A stretch of 64,000 bases of DNA from an uncultured Lachnospiraceae bacterium (GTDB lineage: Bacteria > Bacillota > Clostridia > Lachnospirales > Lachnospiraceae): contig CAJTPM010000012.1 in the NCBI GenBank assembly GCA_910578085.1, forward strand, positions 55,936 through 119,935. The letters run 5' to 3'. Below, piece by piece: positions 17,144 through 25,200 of this stretch. The position numbers were made by a program, and so were the translations under genes. The notes beneath the pieces were generated by a model. The model saw only the letters and a list, made by a program, of their open reading frames with translations, had not been told where the DNA came from and searched no databases. Each line of letters starts with the position of its first letter. Position 1 is the stretch's first letter.

Positions 17144-18691
17144 ATGGAATTAGAGAAAAGAAAAATTTATATGGACCGCATGAAGTTCAGGGCGGGGACC
17201 CAGATTGCATTGGAGGACGATCGGAATCTGCAGGATAATAAGCCGGATATTGCCCGTATTTTAGGGCAGAAGGGTTATATTCGGCTGGAGGAGTTAAAAC
17301 CTGCGGCAGATCATGTGACGATGCGGGGAAAGCTGCATTATAAGGTGCTTTACCAGTCAGAAGAAGTGCAGGAGATCTGCTCGGTGGAGGGGAATATTCC
17401 TTTTGAAGAGCAGGTACATATGGATGGGCTCGGTGCAGAGGAACTGGTTCAGGCCAGGTGGGAACTGGATGATATGACGATCGGCATGATCAATTCCAGA
17501 AAGCTGAGTATTCAGTCGGTGGCCTGTTTTGAACTGTTTGTGGAAGAGCTCTACGAGGAGGAAGTGCCCGTAAATCTTGCGGAAGTGCCGCGGGAGACGG
17601 GTATTGAATGCCGGAAAAAGATGTTGAATATGGCGGGGATCGCCGTACTTAAAAAGGATATTTTCAGGATACGGGAGGAGATGGAGCTGCCCCAGAGCTG
17701 TCCCAATATAGGCAGTCTGATCTGGGAGGACATTGAAGTGTCGGGGTTGGAATTCAAACCGGTGGAAGAGAAAGTATTTATCAAGGGAGAGATCCGTGCT
17801 TTCTTCCTGTACACCCCCCAGGGTGGAGAAAGCGGCGTGCAGGTATTTGGAACAAGCATACCGATCTCCGGTTCTGTGGAGTGCCAGGGCTGTATGGAGG
17901 ATCTGATCGCAGATATCCGTTATCAGATCAGCCAGCAGGATATTGAAGTGCAGGAAGATTTTGACGGGGAGAGAAGGGTTATTTCTCTTGAGATGGTGCT
18001 GGATCTGTATATGAAATTATACAGAGAGGAAAAGACGGAGATCCTGGCGGACTGCTATGGCTTACAGAAAGAGGTAAGACCGGAAAGACAGGAGACGGAA
18101 TACAGGACGATGATGACGAAGTGCAGTGGGAAATACAGGCTTGCCGAGGAGGTTCCCGCCGAGGGGGTTCCTGCATCGGCAAAACTGCTGCATTACCAGG
18201 CTTTTGTGCAGAAAGAGAGCACGAAACAGATGGAGGAGGGAATTGAGGTACTGGGAGCTGTGGAGGCTGATTTTTTATTGCAGGATGAGGCTGACGGAAG
18301 ATTTTTCAGACTCCACGCAGGCATTCCTTTTAAATATCTGTTGGAGACATCGGATGTGATGGCGGCGGATTTCGCGGATCTGAAGATATGTCTGGAGAAT
18401 CTTACGGCCTCGGGCACAGGGGACACCTGGGAAGTGAAGGGGATCCTGAGTTTTGAGATGGCAGCCTTCCACAGAGGGAAGGAAAATATGATCCGGGAGA
18501 TTGAACTATGTGAACCGGATGCAGAAAAATACAGGAAAACACCGGGGATGGTAGGGTATGTGGTAAAATCCGGCGACAGCCTCTGGGATATCGGAAAGAA
18601 GTATATGGTATCGTTGGAAAGCCTGAAAGAAATGAACCACCTGACAAGGGATGAGATACATGCGGGGGACAAAATGCTGATCATACGATGA
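17144..18691 (+). CDS. SPOCS (DUF3794) and LysM domain protein, SipL-like
   Basis: The 515-residue protein has repeated SPOCS/DUF3794 beta domains (about 30-130, 165-290 and 325-450) and a single C-terminal LysM domain (about 470-515; Y-V-V-K-S-G-D-S-L-W-D-I-G, then H-A-G-D-K-M-L). This is the layout of SipL, the clostridial spore protein that anchors the SpoIVA coat basement layer through its LysM domain. No signal peptide is seen, as expected for a mother-cell protein. The identification rests on domain order. A palindromic terminator follows. Confidence 0.78.
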   Translation: MELEKRKIYMDRMKFRAGTQIALEDDRNLQDNKPDIARILGQKGYIRLEELKPAADHVTMRGKLHYKVLYQSEEVQEICSVEGNIPFEEQVHMDGLGAEELVQARWELDDMTIGMINSRKLSIQSVACFELFVEELYEEEVPVNLAEVPRETGIECRKKMLNMAGIAVLKKDIFRIREEMELPQSCPNIGSLIWEDIEVSGLEFKPVEEKVFIKGEIRAFFLYTPQGGESGVQVFGTSIPISGSVECQGCMEDLIADIRYQISQQDIEVQEDFDGERRVISLEMVLDLYMKLYREEKTEILADCYGLQKEVRPERQETEYRTMMTKCSGKYRLAEEVPAEGVPASAKLLHYQAFVQKESTKQMEEGIEVLGAVEADFLLQDEADGRFFRLHAGIPFKYLLETSDVMAADFADLKICLENLTASGTGDTWEVKGILSFEMAAFHRGKENMIREIELCEPDAEKYRKTPGMVGYVVKSGDSLWDIGKKYMVSLESLKEMNHLTRDEIHAGDKMLIIR

Positions 18692-18698
18692 GAGAAGG

Positions 18699-18729
18699 GG
18701 CGCGTTAGTTATAACGCGCCAAATTTTTA
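18699..18729 (+). terminator. Intrinsic terminator after the SipL-like gene
   Basis: GGCGCGTTA pairs perfectly with TAACGCGCC across a 4-base loop, followed by AAATTTTTAT. Confidence 0.9.
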
Positions 18730-18748
18730 TAGAAAACCTCCGGAAAAG

Positions 18749-18777
18749 TTGACGGTAGAGCGGGGATTGTATATAAT
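18749..18777 (+). promoter_or_regulatory. ispE promoter
   Basis: TTGACG (18749-18754) and TATAAT (18772-18777) have an ideal 17-base spacer. Transcription would start near 18784, which excludes the TTG at 18789 as start codon and supports ATG 18819. Confidence 0.75.
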
Positions 18778-18818
18778 AAAATACAATCTTGGATAAAATA
18801 TATGGGAAACAGATAAGT

Positions 18819-19688
18819 ATGGAAGACAAAATTACTCTGGCGGCGCACGGGAAGATCAATCTGGGATTAGATGTGGTGAGGCGGCTGGAAAACGGATATC
18901 ATGAAGTACGGATGGTGATGCAGTCGGTAGAACTGGCAGATACGGTGACTCTGAAACGGCTGCCGGAGGACAGGATCCTTGTAAGGACAGATAGAAGAGG
19001 ACTGCCCTGCAATGAAAAGAATCTTGCCTTTAAAGCGGCAGGGCTGATGAAGGAGATTTATTCTCTGGGAGATGGAGTAGAGATCTTTCTGGAAAAACGA
19101 ATACCCATTGCCGCGGGTATGGCGGGGGGATCTGCGGACTGCGCAGCTGTGCTTAAAGGGATGAACATACTGTTTGGACTGGGGCTGTCCCTGGAGGAAT
19201 TGCAGCGGGAAGGGGTTAAGCTGGGGGCGGATGTGCCTTACTGTCTGTCCAGAGGCTGCGCGCTCTCCGAAGGGATCGGAGAAAAGCTGACAGTGCTGAA
19301 AGCGCCGCCATCCTGTGTATTGTTGTTAGCGAAGCCGGATATCAGTGTATCTACAAAATATGTGTATGAGAATCTGAAGCTGAAAGAACTGGAGCATCAT
19401 CCGGATATTGACGGCATTGTGAGGAGTATAGAGGCGGGAAGCCTTGAGGGGCTTTGCGGAAAACTGGAAAATGTGCTGGAGAGTGTAACAGGGAGAGAGT
19501 ATCCGGTAATCGGAGAGATCGAGAGGGAGATGGAAGAGGCAGGGGCGCTCCGCGCCATTATGAGCGGAAGCGGCCCTACGGTGTTTGGGATATTCAGAGA
19601 GAGAGAAGCGGCAAAAAGGGCTATGAAAGGAATCAGAGAGAAAAACCTGGCGAAGGAAGTGTTTCTTTCAGGCTTTCAGACATATTAA
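18819..19688 (+). CDS. ispE: 4-diphosphocytidyl-2-C-methyl-D-erythritol kinase
   Basis: The 289-residue GHMP kinase phosphorylates CDP-methylerythritol in the MEP route to isoprenoids. K-I-N-L-G-L-D-V near the N-terminus, the glycine-rich ATP loop P-I-A-A-G-M-A-G-G-S-A-D (about 96-107), and a C-terminal M-S-G-S-G-P-T-V-F-G motif are all canonical. ATG 18819 has only a weak GGGAA upstream but fits the promoter. A GntR-type regulator gene follows 27 bases later and is probably cotranscribed. Confidence 0.95.
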   Translation: MEDKITLAAHGKINLGLDVVRRLENGYHEVRMVMQSVELADTVTLKRLPEDRILVRTDRRGLPCNEKNLAFKAAGLMKEIYSLGDGVEIFLEKRIPIAAGMAGGSADCAAVLKGMNILFGLGLSLEELQREGVKLGADVPYCLSRGCALSEGIGEKLTVLKAPPSCVLLLAKPDISVSTKYVYENLKLKELEHHPDIDGIVRSIEAGSLEGLCGKLENVLESVTGREYPVIGEIEREMEEAGALRAIMSGSGPTVFGIFREREAAKRAMKGIREKNLAKEVFLSGFQTY

Positions 19689-19715
19689 AAAGTAGGGCAA
19701 AGAGAGGGCTTTAAT

Positions 19716-20396
19716 GTGGCATATCAGGAGATGAGTGCAAAAGTAGATGAGCTGATTCCTCTGAGGGATGTGGTTTTTAAGAAACTGCGCCGTGCAATTT
19801 TACTGGAGGAGCTAAAAGCGGGAGAGAGACTGACGGAGATCCGGCTGGCGGACAGGCTGGGTGTGAGCCGCACGCCAATCAGGGAGGCCATGCGCAAGCT
19901 GGAACTGGAGGGGCTCGTGGTCATGGTCCCCAGACGGGGAGCCGTTGTCGCAAAGATCAGCGAAAAAAATCTGAGGGATGTGCTGGAGATACGCAGAGTG
20001 CTGGATATGCTTTGTGCCAGGTTAGCCTGTGAACGCATGAGTGAGGAGGCAAAGGAAAAATTGAACACAGCCTGTCAGGACTTTGAGGAGGCTGTAAAGA
20101 GCGGTGACCTGCGGGATGTCGCACAGAAAGATGTAGCGCTGCATAACATTATTATAGAAGCCACAGGAAATCTGACACTGCAGCAGATGCTGGATAATCT
20201 GGCTGAGCAGATGTACCGGTACCGGGTGAAGTATCTGAAAGACGACAGCCAGTATCAAACGCTTTCCAGAGAACACCGGGCGATCTGCAAAAGCATCATG
20301 AGTGGCGATCAGGAAACGGCAGTGAGGCTGGCCAAGGAACATATAGACAATCAGGAGACAGCGATCATTCGTCAATTGCGGGCGGAAACTGTTTAA
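19716..20396 (+). CDS. GntR-family transcriptional regulator, FadR/FCD subgroup
   Basis: The 226-residue protein has an N-terminal winged helix (R-L-G-V-S-R-T-P-I-R-E-A-M-R-K-L-E-L-E-G-L, about 47-68, split here by domain sense) and a helical C-terminal FCD ligand domain (about 85-215) with the metal/ligand residues D-V-A-L-H and H-R-A-I. GTG 19716 is preferred because AGAGAGGG lies 7 bases upstream; ATG 19731 would sit directly against AGGAG. The ligand is unknown. It sits directly downstream of ispE, a pairing that may be co-regulated transcription only. Confidence 0.88.
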   Translation: MAYQEMSAKVDELIPLRDVVFKKLRRAILLEELKAGERLTEIRLADRLGVSRTPIREAMRKLELEGLVVMVPRRGAVVAKISEKNLRDVLEIRRVLDMLCARLACERMSEEAKEKLNTACQDFEEAVKSGDLRDVAQKDVALHNIIIEATGNLTLQQMLDNLAEQMYRYRVKYLKDDSQYQTLSREHRAICKSIMSGDQETAVRLAKEHIDNQETAIIRQLRAETV

Positions 20397-20410
20397 AAGA
20401 TAAAAAAAGG

Positions 20411-20445
20411 GACCATACTCCTAAAAAGAATAAAAGGAGTATGGT
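20411..20445. promoter_or_regulatory. Inverted repeat: minus-strand terminator-like hairpin that also masks a ribosome binding site
   Basis: CCATACTCCT (20413-20422) pairs with AGGAGTATGG (20435-20444). Read on the minus strand it is followed by CCCTTTTTTT, like a terminator. On the plus strand its right arm contains AGGAG, the only ribosome binding site for the small gene at 20452. Folding would therefore hide translation initiation. Confidence 0.5.
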
Positions 20446-20451
20446 ATCTCT

Positions 20452-20676
20452 ATGATAGAAAAGAATAAGTTATTGGGTGTGCTGCTTGCACTGGCTTTTT
20501 GGGGCATTGCTTTCCCACAGTACGTTTTTACAGGTGATTGTGTCAGAATATTTGACAGGGATGGGAAGGAAGTGACAGAAGAAAGGGAAGATGAGAATCT
20601 CTACCGCGAGATCAGCACGGCGAAACCGGAACAGATCGAGATAAAGATCAGTTTTCTGGAACGGGCAGAAAGATAA
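20452..20676 (+). CDS. Small membrane-anchored protein of unknown function
   Basis: The 74-residue protein has a hydrophobic N-terminal helix (about 7-27; L-G-V-L-L-A-L-A-F-W-G-I-A-F) and a short charged outside or cytosolic tail. No family is recognized. AGGAG lies 12 bases upstream, a long spacing, inside a hairpin arm. Another ATG at 20441 would make only a four-codon frame that overlaps this start. Coding status is supported by the hydrophobic profile and position in a co-directional run before murI. Confidence 0.5.
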   Translation: MIEKNKLLGVLLALAFWGIAFPQYVFTGDCVRIFDRDGKEVTEEREDENLYREISTAKPEQIEIKISFLERAER

Positions 20677-20731
20677 AATGTTTAGTATATCCGCGTGACT
20701 TTACCGGATAGAGAAAGGAACCATAGAAGCA

Positions 20732-21556
20732 ATGGACAATAGAAAAGAAGCGCCGATCGGTGTGTTTGATTCCGGTGTGGGCGGACTGACGGTGGTAAAG
20801 GAAATTATGTATCAGATACCCAATGAAAAGGTGATCTATTTTGGTGATACGGCGAGAGTACCTTATGGGAACAAAACAAAGGAAACCGTCACAAAGTACG
20901 CGCTTCAGATTGTCCGCTTTTTAAAAACCCAGCAGGTCAAGGCGATCGTGGTGGCATGCAACACAGCAAGCGCCTATGCCCTGGATGAAATAGAGGCGGC
21001 AGCGGATGTCCCGGTGATCGGTGTGGTGAAACCGGGGGCGGAGATGGCCGTGGAAGCTACAAAAAACGGGAAGGTGGGTGTTATCGGCACCAGGGGTACG
21101 ATCGGAAGTGAAACCTATACTACATACATCAGACAGTTGAATCCTGATGTGGAGGTGATCGGGAAAGAGTGTCCGTTGTTTGTAAATCTTGTGGAGGAGG
21201 GACTCTGGGAGGATCCGGTGACAGAGGAGATCGCGAAACGTTATCTGACGGATCTCATTGATGTGGGAATCGATACATTGATATTGGGCTGTACCCATTA
21301 TCCGATGATACGCAAGACTGTGCAGCGCATTGTGGGAGATAGTGTCCGACTGGTGAATCCGGCTTATGAAACGGCCAGAGAGCTGAAAAAACTGCTGGAA
21401 GAACACGATATCCTGAATGAGCAGGCGCCGGGACTGGGAACGAATATGCATCGCTTTTTTGTCAGTGATGCGGCAGAACGATTCCAGATTCTTGCCAATG
21501 CTATTTTAAAATATGGAATTTTGTCTGCTAAAGTCATTCATATTGAGGAATATTAG
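20732..21556 (+). CDS. murI: Glutamate racemase
   Basis: The 274-residue enzyme makes D-glutamate for peptidoglycan by a two-cysteine mechanism. Both catalytic motifs are intact: A-C-N-T-A-S (C76) and G-C-T-H-Y-P (C187), with the N-terminal F-D-S-G-V-G-G-L-T motif and P-Y-G-N-K. AAAGGAACC precedes the ATG. A DUF1934 gene starts 6 bases after the stop and is likely cotranscribed. Confidence 0.96.
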   Translation: MDNRKEAPIGVFDSGVGGLTVVKEIMYQIPNEKVIYFGDTARVPYGNKTKETVTKYALQIVRFLKTQQVKAIVVACNTASAYALDEIEAAADVPVIGVVKPGAEMAVEATKNGKVGVIGTRGTIGSETYTTYIRQLNPDVEVIGKECPLFVNLVEEGLWEDPVTEEIAKRYLTDLIDVGIDTLILGCTHYPMIRKTVQRIVGDSVRLVNPAYETARELKKLLEEHDILNEQAPGLGTNMHRFFVSDAAERFQILANAILKYGILSAKVIHIEEY

Positions 21557-21562
21557 AAATCT

Positions 21563-22012
21563 ATGATAAACGGGAAGAGAAGAGAATGTACGGTCCGCGT
21601 CAGGACAGAACAGGTAAACGCGGCCGGTGAGAAACAGATCATGGAGACGACAAACAAAGGACAGCTTTCCGAGAGGGAGGAAGTCCTTTATGTGCTTTAT
21701 GAGGAAAATTTGGAGGAGACGGGAAGCGGGGATCTGGCAGATGTGAGAAACCTGTTGAAGATAGAGGAAGCGCATGCCCGTGTGACATTAAAAAAATCCG
21801 GCGGAGTCTCCTGGAAAATCCGATTTGAGGCGGGAAAGCAGGATCGATCGGAATATGAGACGCCTTATGGCGGATTTGAGATCGGCGTGGAAACAAAAGA
21901 TGTAACGATAAAGAAAGAACATGAAAAAACCAGCCTGCAGCTTGTGTATACCCTCGTGATTCAGAAAGAAAAACAGGCAGCATGCAGACTGGAAATTGAG
22001 ATTGTGCAGTGA
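21563..22012 (+). CDS. DUF1934 (YwiB-like) calycin-fold protein
   Basis: The 149-residue protein fits DUF1934: antiparallel beta-rich sequence with V-T-L-K-K-S-G-G and T-P-Y-G-G-F-E-I-G-V motifs, the latter typical of the family. The fold is a small calycin-like barrel. The function is not established. It follows murI with 6 bases between, so translation may be coupled. Its stop codon directly abuts the stop of the convergent gene at 22013. Confidence 0.75.
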   Translation: MINGKRRECTVRVRTEQVNAAGEKQIMETTNKGQLSEREEVLYVLYEENLEETGSGDLADVRNLLKIEEAHARVTLKKSGGVSWKIRFEAGKQDRSEYETPYGGFEIGVETKDVTIKKEHEKTSLQLVYTLVIQKEKQAACRLEIEIVQ

Positions 22013-22489
22013 TTATTTTACCTGCCCTGCACCGGCTTTTTCCTGTGCTTTTTCAAGAAGCTGTTTGAACTTACTCTTCTTTTTGGTGTTTGGCACATTG
22101 ACTTTACCATGCATGCCTTTTACGGAGGTAATATAAATACCGCTGACGACAGCCTTCACCTCTTTTTTTACCGGGATATCGTCAAAGATTTTCTCGTCGG
22201 CTACAAGAGAAACGATCTGAGGACCGACCTTCGCTTTCACAATGGGAAGTTTGGATCGGCGCATCAGTTTCGGCGTCTGATCAATAACTGCCTGAGGCAG
22301 GCCGGATTCCTTCATACGCATTCGTTTTTTATCTATGACAAGCATACTGACAGTCTGCTTATAGGCATCGATCTGCTGCTGCTGTTCTTCCTGCTTTTTC
22401 TGCATTTTTTTTCCGAAAAAATACAAAGCAACAAGGGCTGCAGCTAAAATAACGAGTATGACGATCAGTACAATGGTTCCTGTGCTCAT
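22013..22489 (-). CDS. Conserved single-pass membrane protein of unknown function
   Basis: The 158-residue protein has one N-terminal helix (about 5-26), a Gln/Lys coiled stretch (28-45), and a compact basic domain (50-135) with D-K-K-R-M-R-M-K-E-S-G-L-P and P-I-V-K-A-K-V-G-P-Q-I. GGAGGGAG lies at a good distance upstream of the ATG. No domain of known function is recognized. The basic cytosolic tail could contact membrane or nucleic acid, but nothing in the sequence proves that. Confidence 0.6.
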   Translation of the reverse strand: MSTGTIVLIVILVILAAALVALYFFGKKMQKKQEEQQQQIDAYKQTVSMLVIDKKRMRMKESGLPQAVIDQTPKLMRRSKLPIVKAKVGPQIVSLVADEKIFDDIPVKKEVKAVVSGIYITSVKGMHGKVNVPNTKKKSKFKQLLEKAQEKAGAGQVK

Positions 22490-22593
22490 AATTCTCCCTC
22501 CTGAGATAAGTTGTACAATAAAGGTATTTTAGCATTTATTTGGCAGGATGGCAAGAGACAATCAAACTTGTACTTTTAAGAAGAAAGGAGTTG

Positions 22594-22602
22594 TGATATA
22601 AT
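22594..22602 (+). promoter_or_regulatory. Extended -10 promoter for the trigger-factor-like gene
   Basis: TGA-TATAAT (22594-22602) is an extended -10 element; no good -35 is visible. The leader to 22731 is about 120 nt with no recognized riboswitch. Confidence 0.5.
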
Positions 22603-22730
22603 CCACGTAGGCCATAAACAGTGCGAGGAAGATGAAGAATAACAGCGGAGTGAAGCACTGCATAATCGAAAAGCACTGTGAATCCGGCTGGTATGATGAG
22701 TGACAGCTCTGAGGAAAGGAAAAATTTATC

Positions 22731-23759
22731 ATGAGAAAGAAATGGATGGCGGCAGCTTTTTTGTCAGGTATGATCTGTGTCCTGGCAGGCTGCGGAAAAA
22801 GTAATATAACAATTGCAGATCTGAGAGATACGGAGGTGGAAAAATATGTGACCCTTCCCGATTATAAAAATCTGGATGTGGCTGTGCCGGAAAAACCGGA
22901 AATAACAGACTCCTATGTGAAATTTTACGTGCATAACCGGATGGATGCAGTGAGCGAAATGCGGGAGCTGACCGGAACTGTGGAAAACGGCGATGTGGTG
23001 AATATAGACTATGCGGGGACCATCGACGGCACGGCCTTTGAGGGAGGCACGGCGCAGGCACAGCTTCTGGAGATCGGTTCCGGCACGTTTATTGCCGGGT
23101 TTGAGGAAGGGCTGGTGGGCGCTAACGTGGGAGAGACAAGAGAGCTTCCCCTGAAGTTTCCGGAGAATTATAAAAAGGCAGATATGGCCGGAAAAGAATG
23201 TGTGTTTGCGGTGAAGATCAATTATATTCTGTCAGAGCTTACGGACGAGAATGTGAGTCTGGTGGATCCGGGATATCAGAGTGCCGAGGCCTATTGGGAG
23301 GATGCGAAAACGTTTCTGACAGAAGTCACACAGGACCAGTATGAGAGAGAGCTGAAGAGCTATATTGCAACAAGTCTGATGGCAGGATGCACTTATGAGG
23401 AGGTGCCGCAGTCTCTGGTGGAGGATTACAGAACCAGCCTGCAGACAGAGTGTGAGGATGCGGCGGCGGCAGCGGGAATCGCATGGGAGGAGTATGTGGC
23501 AGACACTTATCGGGTGGCAGCGGATAATGCGGCGGCTGAGCTGGATGCGGTAGCGCTTCGCTGTGCAAGGGAGGGACTTGCCATACAGGCTATTGCCAAT
23601 GCAGAGGGGATCTCTGTTTCAGATGAGGAGATCGATCAGGTAGTGTCGGAGTATGTGGCAGCCGGTAATGCGGAAGAAGGGCTGAACAAAGATATAGTCC
23701 GGGGGAATCTTCTGTATATAAAAGTCTATGATTTTCTGATGGAAATTTATGGTGCATAG
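22731..23759 (+). CDS. Trigger-factor-like lipoprotein with FKBP prolyl isomerase domain
   Basis: The 342-residue protein has a lipoprotein signal (L-A-G-C, lipidated C21), an FKBP-type peptidyl-prolyl isomerase domain at about 84-175 (G-D-V-V-N-I-D-Y-A-G-T-I-D-G, then G-S-G-T-F-I-A-G-F-E-E-G-L-V-G) and a helical C-terminal region similar to the trigger factor chaperone arm. Cytosolic trigger factor also has a ribosome-binding N-domain; that is replaced by the lipid anchor here. It is probably an extracytoplasmic foldase doing the job PrsA does elsewhere (inference). asnS follows 21 bases downstream. Confidence 0.82.
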   Translation: MRKKWMAAAFLSGMICVLAGCGKSNITIADLRDTEVEKYVTLPDYKNLDVAVPEKPEITDSYVKFYVHNRMDAVSEMRELTGTVENGDVVNIDYAGTIDGTAFEGGTAQAQLLEIGSGTFIAGFEEGLVGANVGETRELPLKFPENYKKADMAGKECVFAVKINYILSELTDENVSLVDPGYQSAEAYWEDAKTFLTEVTQDQYERELKSYIATSLMAGCTYEEVPQSLVEDYRTSLQTECEDAAAAAGIAWEEYVADTYRVAADNAAAELDAVALRCAREGLAIQAIANAEGISVSDEEIDQVVSEYVAAGNAEEGLNKDIVRGNLLYIKVYDFLMEIYGA

Positions 23760-23780
23760 GAAAGAAAGGAGATAAACGGC

Positions 23781-25172
23781 ATGGAATTAACAGAAATTCG
23801 GGAGCTGTACAGAAATACGGCAGCGTATATCGGAGAGGAGATAACAGTGGGGGGATGGGTCCGGAATATCAGGGATTCAAAAACCTTTGGTTTTCTGGTG
23901 GTAAATGACGGGACATTTTTTGAACCGCTGCAGATCGTTTACGGTGATGGGCTGCATAATTTTGAGGAGATAAGCAGACTGAACGTAGGTGCTGCCGTCG
24001 TGGTGACGGGAACACTTGTGGAGACCCCCCAGGCGAAGCAGCCTTTTGAGATACAGGCAAAAGAGGTGGCTGTGGAGGGGATGTCCGCGCCAGAGTATCC
24101 GCTTCAGAAGAAACGTCACAGCTTTGAGTATCTGAGGACGATCCCCCATCTGCGGGCCAGAACCAACACGTTCCAAGCGGTGTTCCGGGTGCGTTCTCTG
24201 ATCGCTTATGCGATCCATACGTTCTTTATGGAGAGAGGATTTGTCTATGTGCATACACCGATCATTACCGGTTCTGATTGTGAAGGGGCAGGAGAGATGT
24301 TCCAGGTGACCACGCTGGACATGAAAAATCCGCCGAAAAAGCAGGATGGAAGCATAGACTATACAGGCGACTTTTTCGGAAAGCAGGCAAACCTCACGGT
24401 TTCGGGGCAGTTAAATGTGGAAACCTATGCCTTTGCCTTTAAAAATGTGTACACTTTCGGGCCGACCTTCCGGGCTGAGAATTCCAACACCACAAGACAT
24501 GCGGCGGAGTTCTGGATGATCGAACCGGAGATAGCCTTTGCGGATCTGAAGGATGATATGATTCTTGCGGAAGCTATGATCAAATATGTGATCCGCTATG
24601 TGCTGGAGCATGCGCCGGAGGAGATGAAATTTTTTAACAGCTTTGTGGACAAGGGGCTGATCGAGAGGCTTACCCATGTGGCAAACTCCGATTTTGCCCA
24701 TGTTACGTACACTGAGGCCATTGCGATTCTGGAAAAACACAATGATGAGTTTGATTATAAAGTGTCCTGGGGATGTGACCTGCAGACAGAACATGAGAGG
24801 TATCTGACGGAAAAAGAATTTAAACGTCCGGTATTTGTGACGGATTATCCGAAGGAGATCAAAGCTTTTTATATGAAGTTAAATGAGGACGGAAAAACAG
24901 TGGCAGCCATGGATTGTCTTGTGCCGGGGATCGGGGAGATCATTGGCGGATCCCAGAGGGAAGATGATCTGGAGACGCTGGAGAGAAGGATGGAAGAGAT
25001 GGGGCTGAAGAAGGAGGATTATGACTTTTATCTGGATCTGCGTCGGTATGGTTCTGTCCGGCATGCGGGATTTGGCCTTGGCTTCGAGCGGTGTGTGATG
25101 TACCTGACAGGCATGTCGAATATCCGGGACGTGCTGCCCTTCCCAAGAACAGTAAATAACTGTGAACTTTAA
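23781..25172 (+). CDS. asnS: Asparagine--tRNA ligase
   Basis: The 463-residue class IIb synthetase has an N-terminal OB-fold anticodon domain (about 15-105; V-G-G-W-V-R-N-I-R-D-S-K) and a catalytic core with R-A-R-T-N-T-F, F-R-A-E-N-S-N-T-T-R-H motif 2, and the C-terminal G-F-G-L-G-F-E-R motif 3. The motif E-N-S-N (not the aspartyl type) supports asparagine specificity. AAAGGAG precedes the ATG. No T-box leader is visible upstream. Confidence 0.97.
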   Translation: MELTEIRELYRNTAAYIGEEITVGGWVRNIRDSKTFGFLVVNDGTFFEPLQIVYGDGLHNFEEISRLNVGAAVVVTGTLVETPQAKQPFEIQAKEVAVEGMSAPEYPLQKKRHSFEYLRTIPHLRARTNTFQAVFRVRSLIAYAIHTFFMERGFVYVHTPIITGSDCEGAGEMFQVTTLDMKNPPKKQDGSIDYTGDFFGKQANLTVSGQLNVETYAFAFKNVYTFGPTFRAENSNTTRHAAEFWMIEPEIAFADLKDDMILAEAMIKYVIRYVLEHAPEEMKFFNSFVDKGLIERLTHVANSDFAHVTYTEAIAILEKHNDEFDYKVSWGCDLQTEHERYLTEKEFKRPVFVTDYPKEIKAFYMKLNEDGKTVAAMDCLVPGIGEIIGGSQREDDLETLERRMEEMGLKKEDYDFYLDLRRYGSVRHAGFGLGFERCVMYLTGMSNIRDVLPFPRTVNNCEL

Positions 25173-25200
25173 GTGACAACAGGCCAGCAGACAGATAGGT

